NCBI RefSeq assembly: GCF_900129495.1
Contig: NZ_FQVX01000002.1
Span: forward strand, 62,001 to 126,000
Reading direction: 5' to 3'
From: Geodermatophilus nigrescens
GTDB lineage: Bacteria > Actinomycetota > Actinomycetes > Mycobacteriales > Geodermatophilaceae
DNA: 64,000 nt
The notes beneath the pieces are model-generated. The model did no database searches and was not told the DNA's origin. It worked only from the letters and a program-made list of their open reading frames with translations. Position 1 is the stretch's first letter, and every line of letters starts with the position of its first letter. Positions 9,075 through 18,390 of this stretch are shown here, piece by piece. Position numbers and translations under genes: made by a program.

Positions 9075-9938
9075 TCAGGCGAGGTCGGCCAGCGTCCGCC
9101 GGCGCCACGCCTCGGTCGGCTCGAGGTCGTTGAAGGTGAAGACGTGGAAGCCCTCGATGGCGTTGTCCGGCTTCCCGATGTGCGGGGCCAGCCCCTTGAT
9201 GATCTTGTCGGGGCTGTAGCCGCCGGGGACGAAGAAGCGCCAGAGCAGGTTCTGCTGCTTCTTGAGGAACTTGGCCGACTCGCCGATGCCCAGGCCGCCG
9301 GAGACCCGGATCAGCTTCTGCCGGTGCACCGCGCCGGGGACGCCGACGTGCACGGGCAGGTCGATGCCGCGGGTCCTGAGCTCCCGCGCCCAGCGCAGGA
9401 TGGCCGCCGGGTCGAACACGATCTGGGTGACGATGTGCGTGGCCAGCGGCGCCTTGTCCACGAGCGCCTGGAACATGACGTCCTCGGCCGCGCTCGGGTG
9501 GCCCTCGGGGTGCCCGCCGATGCCGATGTCGGTGAAGCCGTGGTCGAGCTCGTGCAGGGCGACCAGCAGGTCGTGGGCGTGCCGGAACTCCGTGGGGTCC
9601 TCGGTGGGGTCCCCGCCGACGACGAAGACGTCGGTGATGCCGGCCTCGCGGCAGCGGTCGACGACGTCGGCGAGGTGCGCGCGGTCGCGGACCTGGCGCG
9701 CCGACAGGTGCGGGGCCACCGAGTAGCCGTGCGCGGCGAGCGCGACGGCGAGGTCGATGGTGGCGTCCTGGCCCTTGGCCGGCGAGGCCGTCACGGTCAG
9801 GCGGACGTCCTTCGGGACGTGCGCGAGGACCGACTGCTCGGTCTTCTTGAACGGGATCACCTCGTAGCCGAGGCCCTGGAAGGCGTGCCGCAGCGTGGCC
9901 CGGGTGGTCGTGTCCCGGACGGCCAGCGAGCGCTTCAC
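9075..9938 (-). CDS. metF: Methylenetetrahydrofolate reductase
   Basis: TIM-barrel MTHFR of 287 residues. Seen in the sequence are an N-terminal segment, VFVVGGDP, the GIGGHPEGHP block, THIVTQIVFDP and a C-terminal PTEAWRRRTLADLA. The GTG start is chosen for GGAGGAG 7 bases upstream; the longer frame to 10019 adds only charged, non-conserved sequence. In Sphingobium SYK-6 a MetF/LigC-type enzyme works with the THF-dependent O-demethylases LigM and DesA, oxidising 5-methyl-THF. The same catabolic direction is likely here given the two LigM-like genes at 14995 and 16641. It lies 90 bases upstream of folD, probably in one transcript. Confidence 0.88.
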   Translation of the reverse strand: MKRSLAVRDTTTRATLRHAFQGLGYEVIPFKKTEQSVLAHVPKDVRLTVTASPAKGQDATIDLAVALAAHGYSVAPHLSARQVRDRAHLADVVDRCREAGITDVFVVGGDPTEDPTEFRHAHDLLVALHELDHGFTDIGIGGHPEGHPSAAEDVMFQALVDKAPLATHIVTQIVFDPAAILRWARELRTRGIDLPVHVGVPGAVHRQKLIRVSGGLGIGESAKFLKKQQNLLWRFFVPGGYSPDKIIKGLAPHIGKPDNAIEGFHVFTFNDLEPTEAWRRRTLADLA

Positions 9939-10057
9939 GTGGTCTCTCCTCCGACGGTGGGGCGGAACCTGCCGTCGTCCATCGTGACCTGCGCCACGCC
10001 CCTCCGGGCACGGTGCCATGACGGCACCTCGGGGGCCGGATCGGCAGCAGCGGATGG

Positions 10058-10070
10058 GTCAATCGTCGCG
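10058..10070 (+). promoter_or_regulatory. GTCRATYGTCGCG box, copy 1
   Basis: GTCAATCGTCGCG lies in the metF / histidine kinase intergenic region. The same 13-mer is at 31439 and a two-mismatch version at 33198, all intergenic. Function unknown; possibly a shared operator. Confidence 0.35.
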
Positions 10071-10208
10071 GTCGGCGGGCCCGGACGGGTGGCGGTGCGG
10101 GTATGCCGCGCCGCGGGCGGCGACGGCCGGGTGCCGGCGTGTCAGCATTCCCCCGTGGTGAGCCGCGTCACGGACGGCCCGGGAGGTGCGGCCGGGGAGG
10201 AGCGACAC

Positions 10209-11810
10209 GTGCGACGAGGAGGACCGGCCGCGCCCGGCACGGTCACCTCCGCGGAGGAGCTGGTGCGGCGCGCCCCCGACGGCCTCGCGGTGGTCGACGG
10301 CCGGGCCCGCTTCGTGGAGGCCAACCCCGCGGCGGTGCTGCTGTGCGGGCTGGACCCCGACGCCGTCGCCGGCTCCCCGTCGCCGTTCCCGGTGCCGGAC
10401 GACCCCGCCGCCGCCCGGCCGGGGGAGCTGACCGTGGCCTGGGAGCCCGGGCCCGGGCAGCGGCGCGAGTTCGCCTACGTGCTCGCCCCGGTGCCCGGGG
10501 AGGACCGCTGGGTCGTCTCCTTCCGGGACGTGACCCTGAGCCGGCTGCGGGAGCGGCGCCTCGCGGCCATCGCCAAGGCGGCGTCGAGCGTGGCGTCCAA
10601 GCGCTCGCTGGTGGGCACCCTCGAGGCGCTCGCGCAGGAGGTGGCGGGCACCGACGCGCTCGCCGGCGTCCAGGTCCTCACCGTCAACTCCTCCGGCGAC
10701 CGGCTGCACGTCATGGGCGCCGCGGGCTTCGGGCGGGCGGCCGACTTCTTCGACCGGCTCATGGAGTGCCACGCCCTGGGCGCCGAGCTCAAGATGCTCG
10801 AGGCGCTGCGCCGGCGCGAGCCGCTCGTGGTGCCCGACCGGTACGAGCAGACGATGCGGGACCCGGCCTGGGCGCCCCTGCACGAGCTGCTGCGCCACCC
10901 GCGCTGGGACTGGTTCGTCAGCGTGCCGCTGCTCGCCCGCGGGGAGCCGGTGGGCATCCTCAACGCCTTCTACGCGCCGGGGCAGGTGGTCGGCGACACC
11001 GAGCTGGAGTTCCTGCTGGCGATGGCCGAGCAGGCGGCGATGGCCGTCGACCACGCCGCGCAGCGCCAGCGCGAGCGCGACGTCGCCCGCCGGGAGGAGC
11101 GCCAGAAGCTCGCCCGCGACCTGCACGACTCGGTGGTGCAGCAGGTCTTCTCGATGATGATGCAGGCCCGCTCGCTCGGGGTGCTGGTGGAGCGGGGGCT
11201 GCCGCCCACGCCGGACCGGGTGGCCCAGGTGGCCGACGACCTCAGCACGAGCGCCGAGGCCGTGCTGGCCGACCTCCGGGGCATGGTCGTGGAGCTGCGG
11301 CCGGCGGCCACCACCGGCGACGGCCTGCACTCGGCGCTGCAGTCGCTGGTCGACACCACGACCGCCCGCACCGGGGTGGCCGTGGCGCTCGACGTGCACG
11401 ACCCCGACGACGAGCTGTCCGCGCAGGACGGCGACCTCCTGGAGGACGTCTACCGGGTGCTCGCCGAGGCGCTGCACAACAGCGTCAAGCACGCCGACGC
11501 CTCGACGATCACCGTCCGGCTGGTGGTCGGCCCCCGCGGCCGCCGGCGGCGGCTGGTCGCCGACGTGACCGACGACGGCCGGGGGATGACCGACGCGGAC
11601 GCCGCCGGCGGCGCCGCCGTGCCGACCGGCGCGGGCGACTCCGCGTCGAGCGGCTACGGCATGACGGTCATGCGCGAGCGCGCGGACCGGTGGGGCGGCG
11701 CCGTCCGGGTGCGCCGCCCCGCGGCCGGGGGCACGACCGTGCGGCTGACCCTGCCCCTGCGGACCTCGCTGCCCGCGTCGCCGGCCGGCGACCGTACGGT
11801 CGCCCCGTGA
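10209..11810 (+). CDS. PAS-GAF sensor histidine kinase (NarL-partner type)
   Basis: Soluble sensor kinase of 533 residues without membrane segments. A PAS domain (about 12-110) and a GAF domain (about 130-280) precede a HisKA_3 dimerisation domain with the phospho-accepting histidine in ARDLHDSVVQQVF (near residue 309). An HATPase_c domain follows with the N box EALHNSVKHA and the G box DDGRGM. The GTG start is chosen for GGGGAGGAG 6 bases upstream; GTG codons at 10155 and 10158 lack a site. Its stop overlaps the start of the response regulator gene. The signal is unknown; position between folate and ring-cleavage genes suggests aromatic or redox sensing. Confidence 0.88.
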   Translation: MRRGGPAAPGTVTSAEELVRRAPDGLAVVDGRARFVEANPAAVLLCGLDPDAVAGSPSPFPVPDDPAAARPGELTVAWEPGPGQRREFAYVLAPVPGEDRWVVSFRDVTLSRLRERRLAAIAKAASSVASKRSLVGTLEALAQEVAGTDALAGVQVLTVNSSGDRLHVMGAAGFGRAADFFDRLMECHALGAELKMLEALRRREPLVVPDRYEQTMRDPAWAPLHELLRHPRWDWFVSVPLLARGEPVGILNAFYAPGQVVGDTELEFLLAMAEQAAMAVDHAAQRQRERDVARREERQKLARDLHDSVVQQVFSMMMQARSLGVLVERGLPPTPDRVAQVADDLSTSAEAVLADLRGMVVELRPAATTGDGLHSALQSLVDTTTARTGVAVALDVHDPDDELSAQDGDLLEDVYRVLAEALHNSVKHADASTITVRLVVGPRGRRRRLVADVTDDGRGMTDADAAGGAAVPTGAGDSASSGYGMTVMRERADRWGGAVRVRRPAAGGTTVRLTLPLRTSLPASPAGDRTVAP

Positions 11811-12469
11811 CCGCGCCGCACCCCATCCGCGTCCTCGTCGTCGACGACCACGCCGTCGTGCGCCGCGGCGTGGTGGCCTACCTCGAGGCGCTCGAGGACG
11901 TCGAGGTCGCCGCCGAGGCCGGCGACGGGCAGGAGGCGCTCGACCAGCTGGCCCGCGCCGCGGCGCACGGCGAGCTGCCGCACGTCGTCCTCATGGACCT
12001 GCAGATGCCGGGCATGGACGGCGTGACCGCGACCGGCGAGGTGCTGCGCCGGTTCCCCGAGCTCAAGGTCGTGATCCTGACCAGCTTCGGGGAGACCGAG
12101 CGCGTGCACGCGGCCCTGGAGAGCGGCGCCTCGGGCTACCTGCTCAAGGACGCCGGGCCGGCCGAGGTCGACGCGGCGCTGCGCGCGGCCGTCCGCGACG
12201 AGGTGTTCCTCGACGCCGCGGTCACCCGCCGGCTCACCCAGGAGATGCGGGCGCCCCGCAGCGGCCTCGGGGCGCTCACCTCGCGGGAGAAGGAGGTGCT
12301 CGTCCTCGTGGCCGAGGGCCGGTCCAACAAGGACATCGCCCGGCACCTGGTGATCAGCGAGCGGACCGCGCGCACGCACGTCAGCCACCTGCTCACCAAG
12401 ATGGGCCTCACCTCCCGCACCCAGGCCGCGCTGCTCGCGGTGAAGGAGGGCCTCGTCCAGCCGCGCTGA
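11807..12469 (+). CDS. NarL/FixJ-family response regulator
   Basis: 220-residue partner of the upstream kinase, joined by a GTGA overlap. The receiver domain (about 1-125) shows the acidic pair VDDH, the phospho-aspartate in LMDLQMPGMDG, the threonine/serine in LTSF and the lysine in LLKDA. The LuxR-type helix-turn-helix (about 155-215) reads LTSREKEVL then SNKDIARHLVISERTARTHVSHLL. A perfect 15-bp tandem duplication covers its stop codon. Targets are unknown; the hydrolase-ligAB promoter directly downstream is one candidate. Confidence 0.92.
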   Translation: MTAPHPIRVLVVDDHAVVRRGVVAYLEALEDVEVAAEAGDGQEALDQLARAAAHGELPHVVLMDLQMPGMDGVTATGEVLRRFPELKVVILTSFGETERVHAALESGASGYLLKDAGPAEVDAALRAAVRDEVFLDAAVTRRLTQEMRAPRSGLGALTSREKEVLVLVAEGRSNKDIARHLVISERTARTHVSHLLTKMGLTSRTQAALLAVKEGLVQPR

Positions 12470-12485
12470 GTCCAGCCGCGCTGAG
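12456..12485 (+). repeat. 15-bp tandem duplication at stop codon
   Basis: TCCAGCCGCGCTGAG occurs twice in direct succession (12456-12470 and 12471-12485). The first copy contains the response regulator stop codon, so the second adds only noncoding sequence. Probably a slippage event. Confidence 0.9.
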
Positions 12486-12501
12486 GGGGCACCGGGACGG
12501 A

Positions 12502-12508
12502 TGACGTA
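12502..12508 (+). promoter_or_regulatory. TGACGTA box upstream of hydrolase-ligAB operon
   Basis: TGACGTA lies 68 bases upstream of the -10. The same heptamer is found upstream of both O-demethylase genes at 16526 and 18265, about 77 and 99 bases from their -10s. A shared regulator site is possible but short. Confidence 0.3.
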
Positions 12509-12542
12509 GCGCGCACCCGCCGCGGCGGTGGCGCGGCCGTGA

Positions 12543-12581
12543 CATCGGACGGATCCGTCCCGGCCCCCGGGTGCCTAGCGT
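12543..12581 (+). promoter_or_regulatory. Activator-type promoter of the hydrolase-ligAB operon
   Basis: CATCGGAcgGATCCG (12543-12557) is followed after 16 bases by CCTAGCGT, with TAGCGT (12576-12581) as the -10. The same box, spacing and -10 occur in front of the O-demethylase gene at 16353 on the other strand. The -35 position reads GATCCG, far from consensus, which fits an activator-dependent promoter. A perfect 14-bp palindrome GGACGGATCCGTCC (12547-12560) is embedded. Confidence 0.55.
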
Positions 12582-12646
12582 GGGGTGCCGCCGGGACGCG
12601 GCAGGGGACATCCGGCCCCCGGACGACCTCGACGAGGAGGGGCAGC

Positions 12647-13378
12647 GTGGCCACGTTCGTGCTCGTCCACGGCGCCTGGCACGGCGGCTGGTGCTGGGAC
12701 CGGGTGGCCCGCCCGCTGCGCGCGGCCGGCCACGAGGTGCACGCCCCCACGCTGACCGGGCTGTCGGAGCGGGCGCACCTGCTCTCCCCGCTCGTGGGCC
12801 TGGAGACGCACGTGGAGGACGTCGTCCGGCTGATCGACGTGCTCGGGCTGACCAACGTCGTCCTCGTCGGGCACAGCTACGCCGGCCAGGTCGTCACCGC
12901 GGTCGCCGACCGCCGGCCGGACGCCGTCGCGCGGCGCGTCCACCTCGACGCCTTCGTGGGCGCCGACGGCGAGGCCGCCCGCGACCTGCTCCCGGAGACG
13001 GTCGAGCACCACTGGGCGCAGTCGGCCGCCGAGCAGGGCTTCGGCTGGCTGGTGCCGGTCCGGAAGCTGTCGGTGCTCGGCGTGACCGAGCAGGCCGACG
13101 TCGACTGGCTCACCCCCCGGCTCACCCCGCACCCGTGGAAGACCTACACCGACCCGCTGCGGCTCACCGGCGCGGCCGACGCCGTGCCCGCGGCCTTCGT
13201 CGAGTGCACCGACTGGATGCGTGTCTTCGCCGCCCAGGCCGACCGCGCCCGCGCGCTCGGGTGGCCGGTGCACGAGATCGCGACCGGCCACGAGGCGATG
13301 GTGACCGCGCCCGGCGAGCTGGCGGCGGTGCTCACGGAGATCGCCGGCAGCGTGCCGGGCGGCAGCGGAGGAGGCTGA
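12647..13378 (+). CDS. Alpha/beta hydrolase (esterase-like)
   Basis: 243-residue alpha/beta hydrolase of the plant methylesterase / hydroxynitrile lyase-like branch. The oxyanion segment LVHGAWHGGWCWDRV is at the N-terminus, the nucleophile serine is in GHSYAG (near residue 82) and the catalytic histidine is in TGHEAM near the C-terminus. GTG start with GGAGGGG 5 bases upstream. It heads an operon with a muconolactone isomerase homolog and ligA-ligB, so hydrolysis of an aromatic methyl ester or of a lactone ring-cleavage product is plausible. The reaction is not settled by sequence. Confidence 0.85.
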   Translation: MATFVLVHGAWHGGWCWDRVARPLRAAGHEVHAPTLTGLSERAHLLSPLVGLETHVEDVVRLIDVLGLTNVVLVGHSYAGQVVTAVADRRPDAVARRVHLDAFVGADGEAARDLLPETVEHHWAQSAAEQGFGWLVPVRKLSVLGVTEQADVDWLTPRLTPHPWKTYTDPLRLTGAADAVPAAFVECTDWMRVFAAQADRARALGWPVHEIATGHEAMVTAPGELAAVLTEIAGSVPGGSGGG

Positions 13379-13379
13379 C

Positions 13380-13658
13380 GTGGAGTTCCTGGTCCGGTCG
13401 GAGAACCGGCTGCCGGCCGACACCCCGGCGCAGCGGCGGGAGGAGCTGCGGGCGGGGGAGCGCGCCCGCGCGATGGAGCTGCGCGCCGCCGGCGTCCTCA
13501 AGCGGCTGTGGCGGGTCCCCGGGCGCAACGCGACCATCGGCCTGTACGAGGCCGAGGACCCGGCGGCCCTGCACGACGCGCTCATGTCGCTGCCGATGGC
13601 CCCGTGGCTCGACGTCTCCGTCGAGGCGCTGGCCACCCACCCCCAGGAGCGGACGTGA
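13380..13658 (+). CDS. Muconolactone delta-isomerase family protein
   Basis: Small ferredoxin-fold protein of 92 residues, the normal size of CatC-type muconolactone isomerase. It has the FLVR start strand, the ERARAMELRAAG helix, LKRLWRVPGRNATIGLYEAED and the PMAPWLDVSVEALATHP C-terminus typical of the family. GTG start one base after the hydrolase stop. CatC normally acts in the catechol ortho pathway, but no catA or catB is present. With ligAB alongside, it may isomerise a lactone or enol intermediate of the meta-cleavage route. The role is inference. Confidence 0.85.
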   Translation: MEFLVRSENRLPADTPAQRREELRAGERARAMELRAAGVLKRLWRVPGRNATIGLYEAEDPAALHDALMSLPMAPWLDVSVEALATHPQERT

Positions 13659-13708
13659 CGCAGGCGCCCGCGACGCGGGCACCGGTACGGGAGAGAGGAA
13701 CGACGGCC

Positions 13709-14077
13709 ATGGGCACCACCGCCGGCCCGGGACGCCGGGACCTGCCGGGGACGCCGGTCTTCGACGGCGACAGCAGCCGGCGGGGACTGCGCATGAACCG
13801 GCTGTTCATGAGCCTGCGCCACGCCGAGGCGCGGGAGCGGTTCGCCGCCGACGAGGCCGCCTACTGCCGGGAGTTCGGCCTGAGCGCCGAGCAGGAGCGG
13901 GCCGTGCTCGACCGCGACTGGCAGGCGATGATCGACCTCGGCGGCAGCATCTTCTACGTCTACAAGCTGGCGATGATCGACGGCCTGTCGATGCAGTACC
14001 TCGGTGGGGTGTTCACCGGCATGGGCGAGGAGGACTTCCTCGCCGCGATGCGCGCGGGAGGCCGCCGCGATGGCTGA
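13709..14077 (+). CDS. ligA: LigA-type alpha subunit of class II extradiol dioxygenase
   Basis: Small helical alpha subunit (122 residues from the chosen ATG) of the protocatechuate 4,5-dioxygenase / gallate dioxygenase family. The conserved blocks are MNRLFMSLRHAEARERFAADEAAY, LDRDWQAMIDLGGSIFYVYKL and GVFTGM, matching LigA of Sphingobium. A GTG at 13655 overlapping the upstream stop would add 18 residues of low-complexity sequence; the ATG with GAGAGGAA upstream is preferred. The 3' end overlaps ligB by 8 bases. It closes over the active site of LigB in known structures, and the pair should cleave the ring of protocatechuate, gallate or 3-O-methylgallate. Confidence 0.88.
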   Translation: MGTTAGPGRRDLPGTPVFDGDSSRRGLRMNRLFMSLRHAEARERFAADEAAYCREFGLSAEQERAVLDRDWQAMIDLGGSIFYVYKLAMIDGLSMQYLGGVFTGMGEEDFLAAMRAGGRRDG

Positions 14078-14927
14078 GGTGATCTGGGGCCTGGCGACCT
14101 CGCACGTGCCCTCGATCGGCGCCGCGATGGACCGCGGGAAGACCGACGACCCGAACTGGAAGGCGCTCTTCGACGGGTACGCCCCGGCGCGCGCCTGGCT
14201 GGCCGAGCACCGGCCCGACGTCGCGATCGTCGTCTACAACGACCACGCCAACGGCATCGACCTCGACTTCGTGCCGACGTTCGGGCTGGGCACCGCCGAG
14301 CGCTACGAGGTCGCCGACGAGGGCTTCGGTCGGCGCCCGGTCCCCGACGTCGTCGGGCACCCCGAGCTGTCGCTGCACCTGGTGGAGAGCCTGGTCGACG
14401 AGGAGTTCGACCTCACCGTCTTCCAGGAGCTGCAGGTCGACCACGGCTTCACCGTGCCGCTGTCGGTGTGGACCCCCGACCCGGGCGACGCCTGGCCCTG
14501 CCCGGTGGTGCCGCTGCTGGTCAACGTCATCCAGTACCCGCAGCCGACGGCGGCCCGCTGCTACGCGCTCGGCCAGGCGCTCGGGCGGGCCATCCGCAGC
14601 TTCCCCGAGGACCTCACGGTCGGCGTCCTCGGCACCGGCGGGATGTCCCACCAGCTGGCCGGCGCCCGGGCGGGGTTCATCAACCCCGAGTTCGACGCGC
14701 TGTGGATGCAGGCGATCGAGACCGACCCGGCGCGGCTGGCGGCCATGTCCCGGGAGGAGCTCATCCGGCAGGCGGGCTCCGAGGGCATCGAGCTGATCAT
14801 GTGGCTGGTCATGCGCGGGGCGATGGACGAACAGATCACGAAGGTCCACTCGGACTACTTCGTGCCGGCGTCCAACACCGCGGCCGGCATCGCGCTGTTC
14901 GAGAACCGGGCGCCGCGGCCGGCCTGA
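14070..14927 (+). CDS. ligB: LigB-type catalytic subunit of extradiol ring-cleavage dioxygenase
   Basis: Catalytic subunit of 285 residues. Iron ligands of the LigB family are visible: His12 in TSHVPS, His59 in NDHANG, and a C-terminal glutamate in the EGIELIMWL region. The acid-base histidine is in LGTGGMSHQL. The product should insert both atoms of O2 next to the catechol hydroxyls, giving a 4-carboxy-2-hydroxymuconate-type compound, or oxalomesaconate from gallate. The ATG at 14070 aligns with the LigB N-terminus; the longer frame to 14004 is not needed. The gallate reading is favoured by the tannase, O-demethylases and oxalomesaconate enzymes elsewhere in the window. Confidence 0.92.
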   Translation: MAEVIWGLATSHVPSIGAAMDRGKTDDPNWKALFDGYAPARAWLAEHRPDVAIVVYNDHANGIDLDFVPTFGLGTAERYEVADEGFGRRPVPDVVGHPELSLHLVESLVDEEFDLTVFQELQVDHGFTVPLSVWTPDPGDAWPCPVVPLLVNVIQYPQPTAARCYALGQALGRAIRSFPEDLTVGVLGTGGMSHQLAGARAGFINPEFDALWMQAIETDPARLAAMSREELIRQAGSEGIELIMWLVMRGAMDEQITKVHSDYFVPASNTAAGIALFENRAPRPA

Positions 14928-14942
14928 CCGCCGCGCCCCTGA

Positions 14943-14989
14943 CACGCGGAGGCCCCCCGGGACGACGTCCCGGGGGGCCTCCGCGCGTG
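14943..14989. terminator. Bidirectional terminator between ligB and O-demethylase 1
   Basis: Long hairpin with arms CGCGGAGGCCCCCCGGGAC and GTCCCGGGGGGCCTCCGCG around a 3-base loop. It lies between two convergent genes. Confidence 0.85.
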
Positions 14990-14994
14990 TGCCG

Positions 14995-16353
14995 TCAGCG
15001 CGACCGGTAGGTGTCCCGCGCGTCGTACGGGCACGGGGCCACCGTCGCGCGGATCTCGACCTGCACGTGGTCCTCGACCGCGGGCTTCGCCGACACCGGC
15101 CGCTCGCCCCAGACGACGACGACCTCGGTGCCCGGCTCGGCGAGCGCGGTGTCGACGGTGGCCAGGGAGACCATCTCGCGCTCGTTGGCGAGGTAACCGC
15201 AGTCCAGCGAGATGCCGACTCGCTGCCCGTCCTTGAGCACCACGTCCTCGTGGTGGGTGGCGTAGCGGGCCTTGGGCATCTCGATGTACTTGGCGCCGGG
15301 CCCGGGCCGGTAGAGCGAGCCGACCGCCGCGGTGACGTCCTCGGCGTCCCAGACCAGCGTCACCTTCGTGCGCGGCGGGGCCGCCTCCGCCAGGCGCTCG
15401 AGGGCCTCGCGGCCGACGAAGTCGTGGTCGAACTTGACGGTCTTGCCGTAGCCGACGTCGTAGGGCGTCAGGTAGTAGTCGGCGATGTCGGGGGAGTCGA
15501 GGCTGCCGCCGAGGGAGCCCACGCTCGTGACGGGGAGCCAATCGCGGTACTCGGCGAGCAGCGGGTCGTCGCCGAAGACGGCCGGCAGCGGGGCGGGGAC
15601 CCAGCCCGAGCCGAGGTTGGCGGTGGAGTAGGCCTTCGACCCGACCCGGACGAGCCCGTGGTCCTCCCCGGCGCGCAGCAGGGCGTCGAGGACGGCCTCG
15701 CCGTCCTCCCAGGGGCCGAAGAGCTCGAAGCCGGGCTGGCCGGCCATGCCGTGCCGCAGGCCGTGGACGCGCCGGCCGGCAACGGTGAACTCGGTCATCG
15801 AGAAGAAGCGCACCTCCGGCACCGTGGTGCCGAGCACCGCCTCCATCAGGGCGGGGGCGGTCGGGCCCTGCAGCTCGTAGCGGTAGAACCGCGGCGGGCC
15901 GGACCGGCGCACGATCGAGTTGTCGTCCCGCTCGACCTTCGCGTCGTAGCCGCCGCGCTCGACGTGGAAGGTGACCCAGTCGATGACCATCGGGTGGCCC
16001 ACGAGGTCGAACAGCTCCTCCTCGAGGTGGAAGAGGATGGCGTCGCCGATGAGGTGGCCGTCGGGGGCGACGGCGACGAACTGCTTGGCCCGGCCGACGC
16101 CGAAGTTCGCGAACGTGTTGACGGCGAGGTCGCTGAGCAGCCGCAGCGCGTCGGGGCCCTCGATGAACAGGTCGGTCATGTGGTGCGACTGGTCGAGCAG
16201 CGCGCAGGTCTCCAGCCAGGACCGCTGCTCGGACCGCCAGTTGGTGAACTCCGGCCGGACCGGGAAGGTGCTCGGCGGGAAGGCCAGGTTGCGCAGCAGC
16301 TCGACCGGGCTGCCGGCGCGGGCGAGCGCCGCGGCCAGACTCTCGGTGGACAT
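14995..16353 (-). CDS. Tetrahydrofolate-dependent aromatic O-demethylase, LigM/DesA-like (copy 1)
   Basis: 452-residue protein of the GcvT/aminomethyltransferase fold, longer than true GcvT (about 360). The family blocks seen are EFTNWRSEQRSWLETCALLDQSHHM, GVGRAKQFVAV, YRYELQGPTAP, RHGMAGQPGFELFGPW and [17 protein letters not shown]. LigM and DesA transfer the methyl group of vanillate, 3-O-methylgallate or syringate to THF, giving the phenol and 5-methyl-THF. ATG start. The promoter on the minus strand shares its CATCGGA box with the ligAB operon, and metF, folD and purU are nearby, supporting this role over glycine cleavage. Substrate choice between the two copies is unknown. Confidence 0.85.
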   Translation of the reverse strand: MSTESLAAALARAGSPVELLRNLAFPPSTFPVRPEFTNWRSEQRSWLETCALLDQSHHMTDLFIEGPDALRLLSDLAVNTFANFGVGRAKQFVAVAPDGHLIGDAILFHLEEELFDLVGHPMVIDWVTFHVERGGYDAKVERDDNSIVRRSGPPRFYRYELQGPTAPALMEAVLGTTVPEVRFFSMTEFTVAGRRVHGLRHGMAGQPGFELFGPWEDGEAVLDALLRAGEDHGLVRVGSKAYSTANLGSGWVPAPLPAVFGDDPLLAEYRDWLPVTSVGSLGGSLDSPDIADYYLTPYDVGYGKTVKFDHDFVGREALERLAEAAPPRTKVTLVWDAEDVTAAVGSLYRPGPGAKYIEMPKARYATHHEDVVLKDGQRVGISLDCGYLANEREMVSLATVDTALAEPGTEVVVVWGERPVSAKPAVEDHVQVEIRATVAPCPYDARDTYRSR

Positions 16354-16443
16354 GACGGGGGACCCTCTCGTCGCGGGACGGCAGGAATGCTCCTGCCCGG
16401 GGTGCCGCGGAGCCTCTCCGGCCCACCTCCTGCGGCGCAGCCC

Positions 16444-16482
16444 ACGCTAGGGAGCGCGGGTGTGCAGCGGATCACTCCGATG
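16444..16482 (-). promoter_or_regulatory. Activator-type promoter of O-demethylase 1
   Basis: Read on the minus strand, CATCGGAgtGATCCG (16468-16482) is followed after 16 bases by CCTAGCGTGGG, with TAGCGT at 16444-16449. Box, spacing and -10 match the hydrolase-ligAB promoter at 12543. This points to one activator controlling O-demethylation and ring cleavage. Confidence 0.55.
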
Positions 16483-16525
16483 ACGCTGTCCGGCGTCCAC
16501 CCCGGCCCGTCCGCGCCGCGACATG

Positions 16526-16532
16526 TGACGTA
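16526..16532 (+). promoter_or_regulatory. TGACGTA box upstream of O-demethylase 1
   Basis: TGACGTA is found 77 bases upstream of the minus-strand -10 of O-demethylase 1. On the minus strand the context is TACGTCACATGTCG, similar to TACGTCAAATGACG at the second O-demethylase promoter. Confidence 0.3.
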
Positions 16533-16582
16533 GCCGTCACCCCACCCTGCCTCGCCTCGCCCTGCCGGGGTCCGGAGACGGC

Positions 16583-16619
16583 CGTGGCCGGGTGACGACG
16601 GGATCGTCACCCGGCCACG
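16583..16619 (-). terminator. Terminator after O-demethylase 2
   Basis: Perfect hairpin with 16-base arms CGTGGCCGGGTGACGA and TCGTCACCCGGCCACG and a 5-base loop. It lies just past the stop of the minus-strand gene ending at 16641. Confidence 0.85.
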
Positions 16620-16640
16620 CCGGTCGGTGCGGGGTGCGGG

Positions 16641-18390
<1,750 letters not shown>

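Noticed and set aside
14004-14069. N-terminal extension of ligB to 14004
   Set aside because: The extension lies in another frame of ligA, and the ATG at 14070 reproduces the iron-ligand spacing (His12) of LigB.
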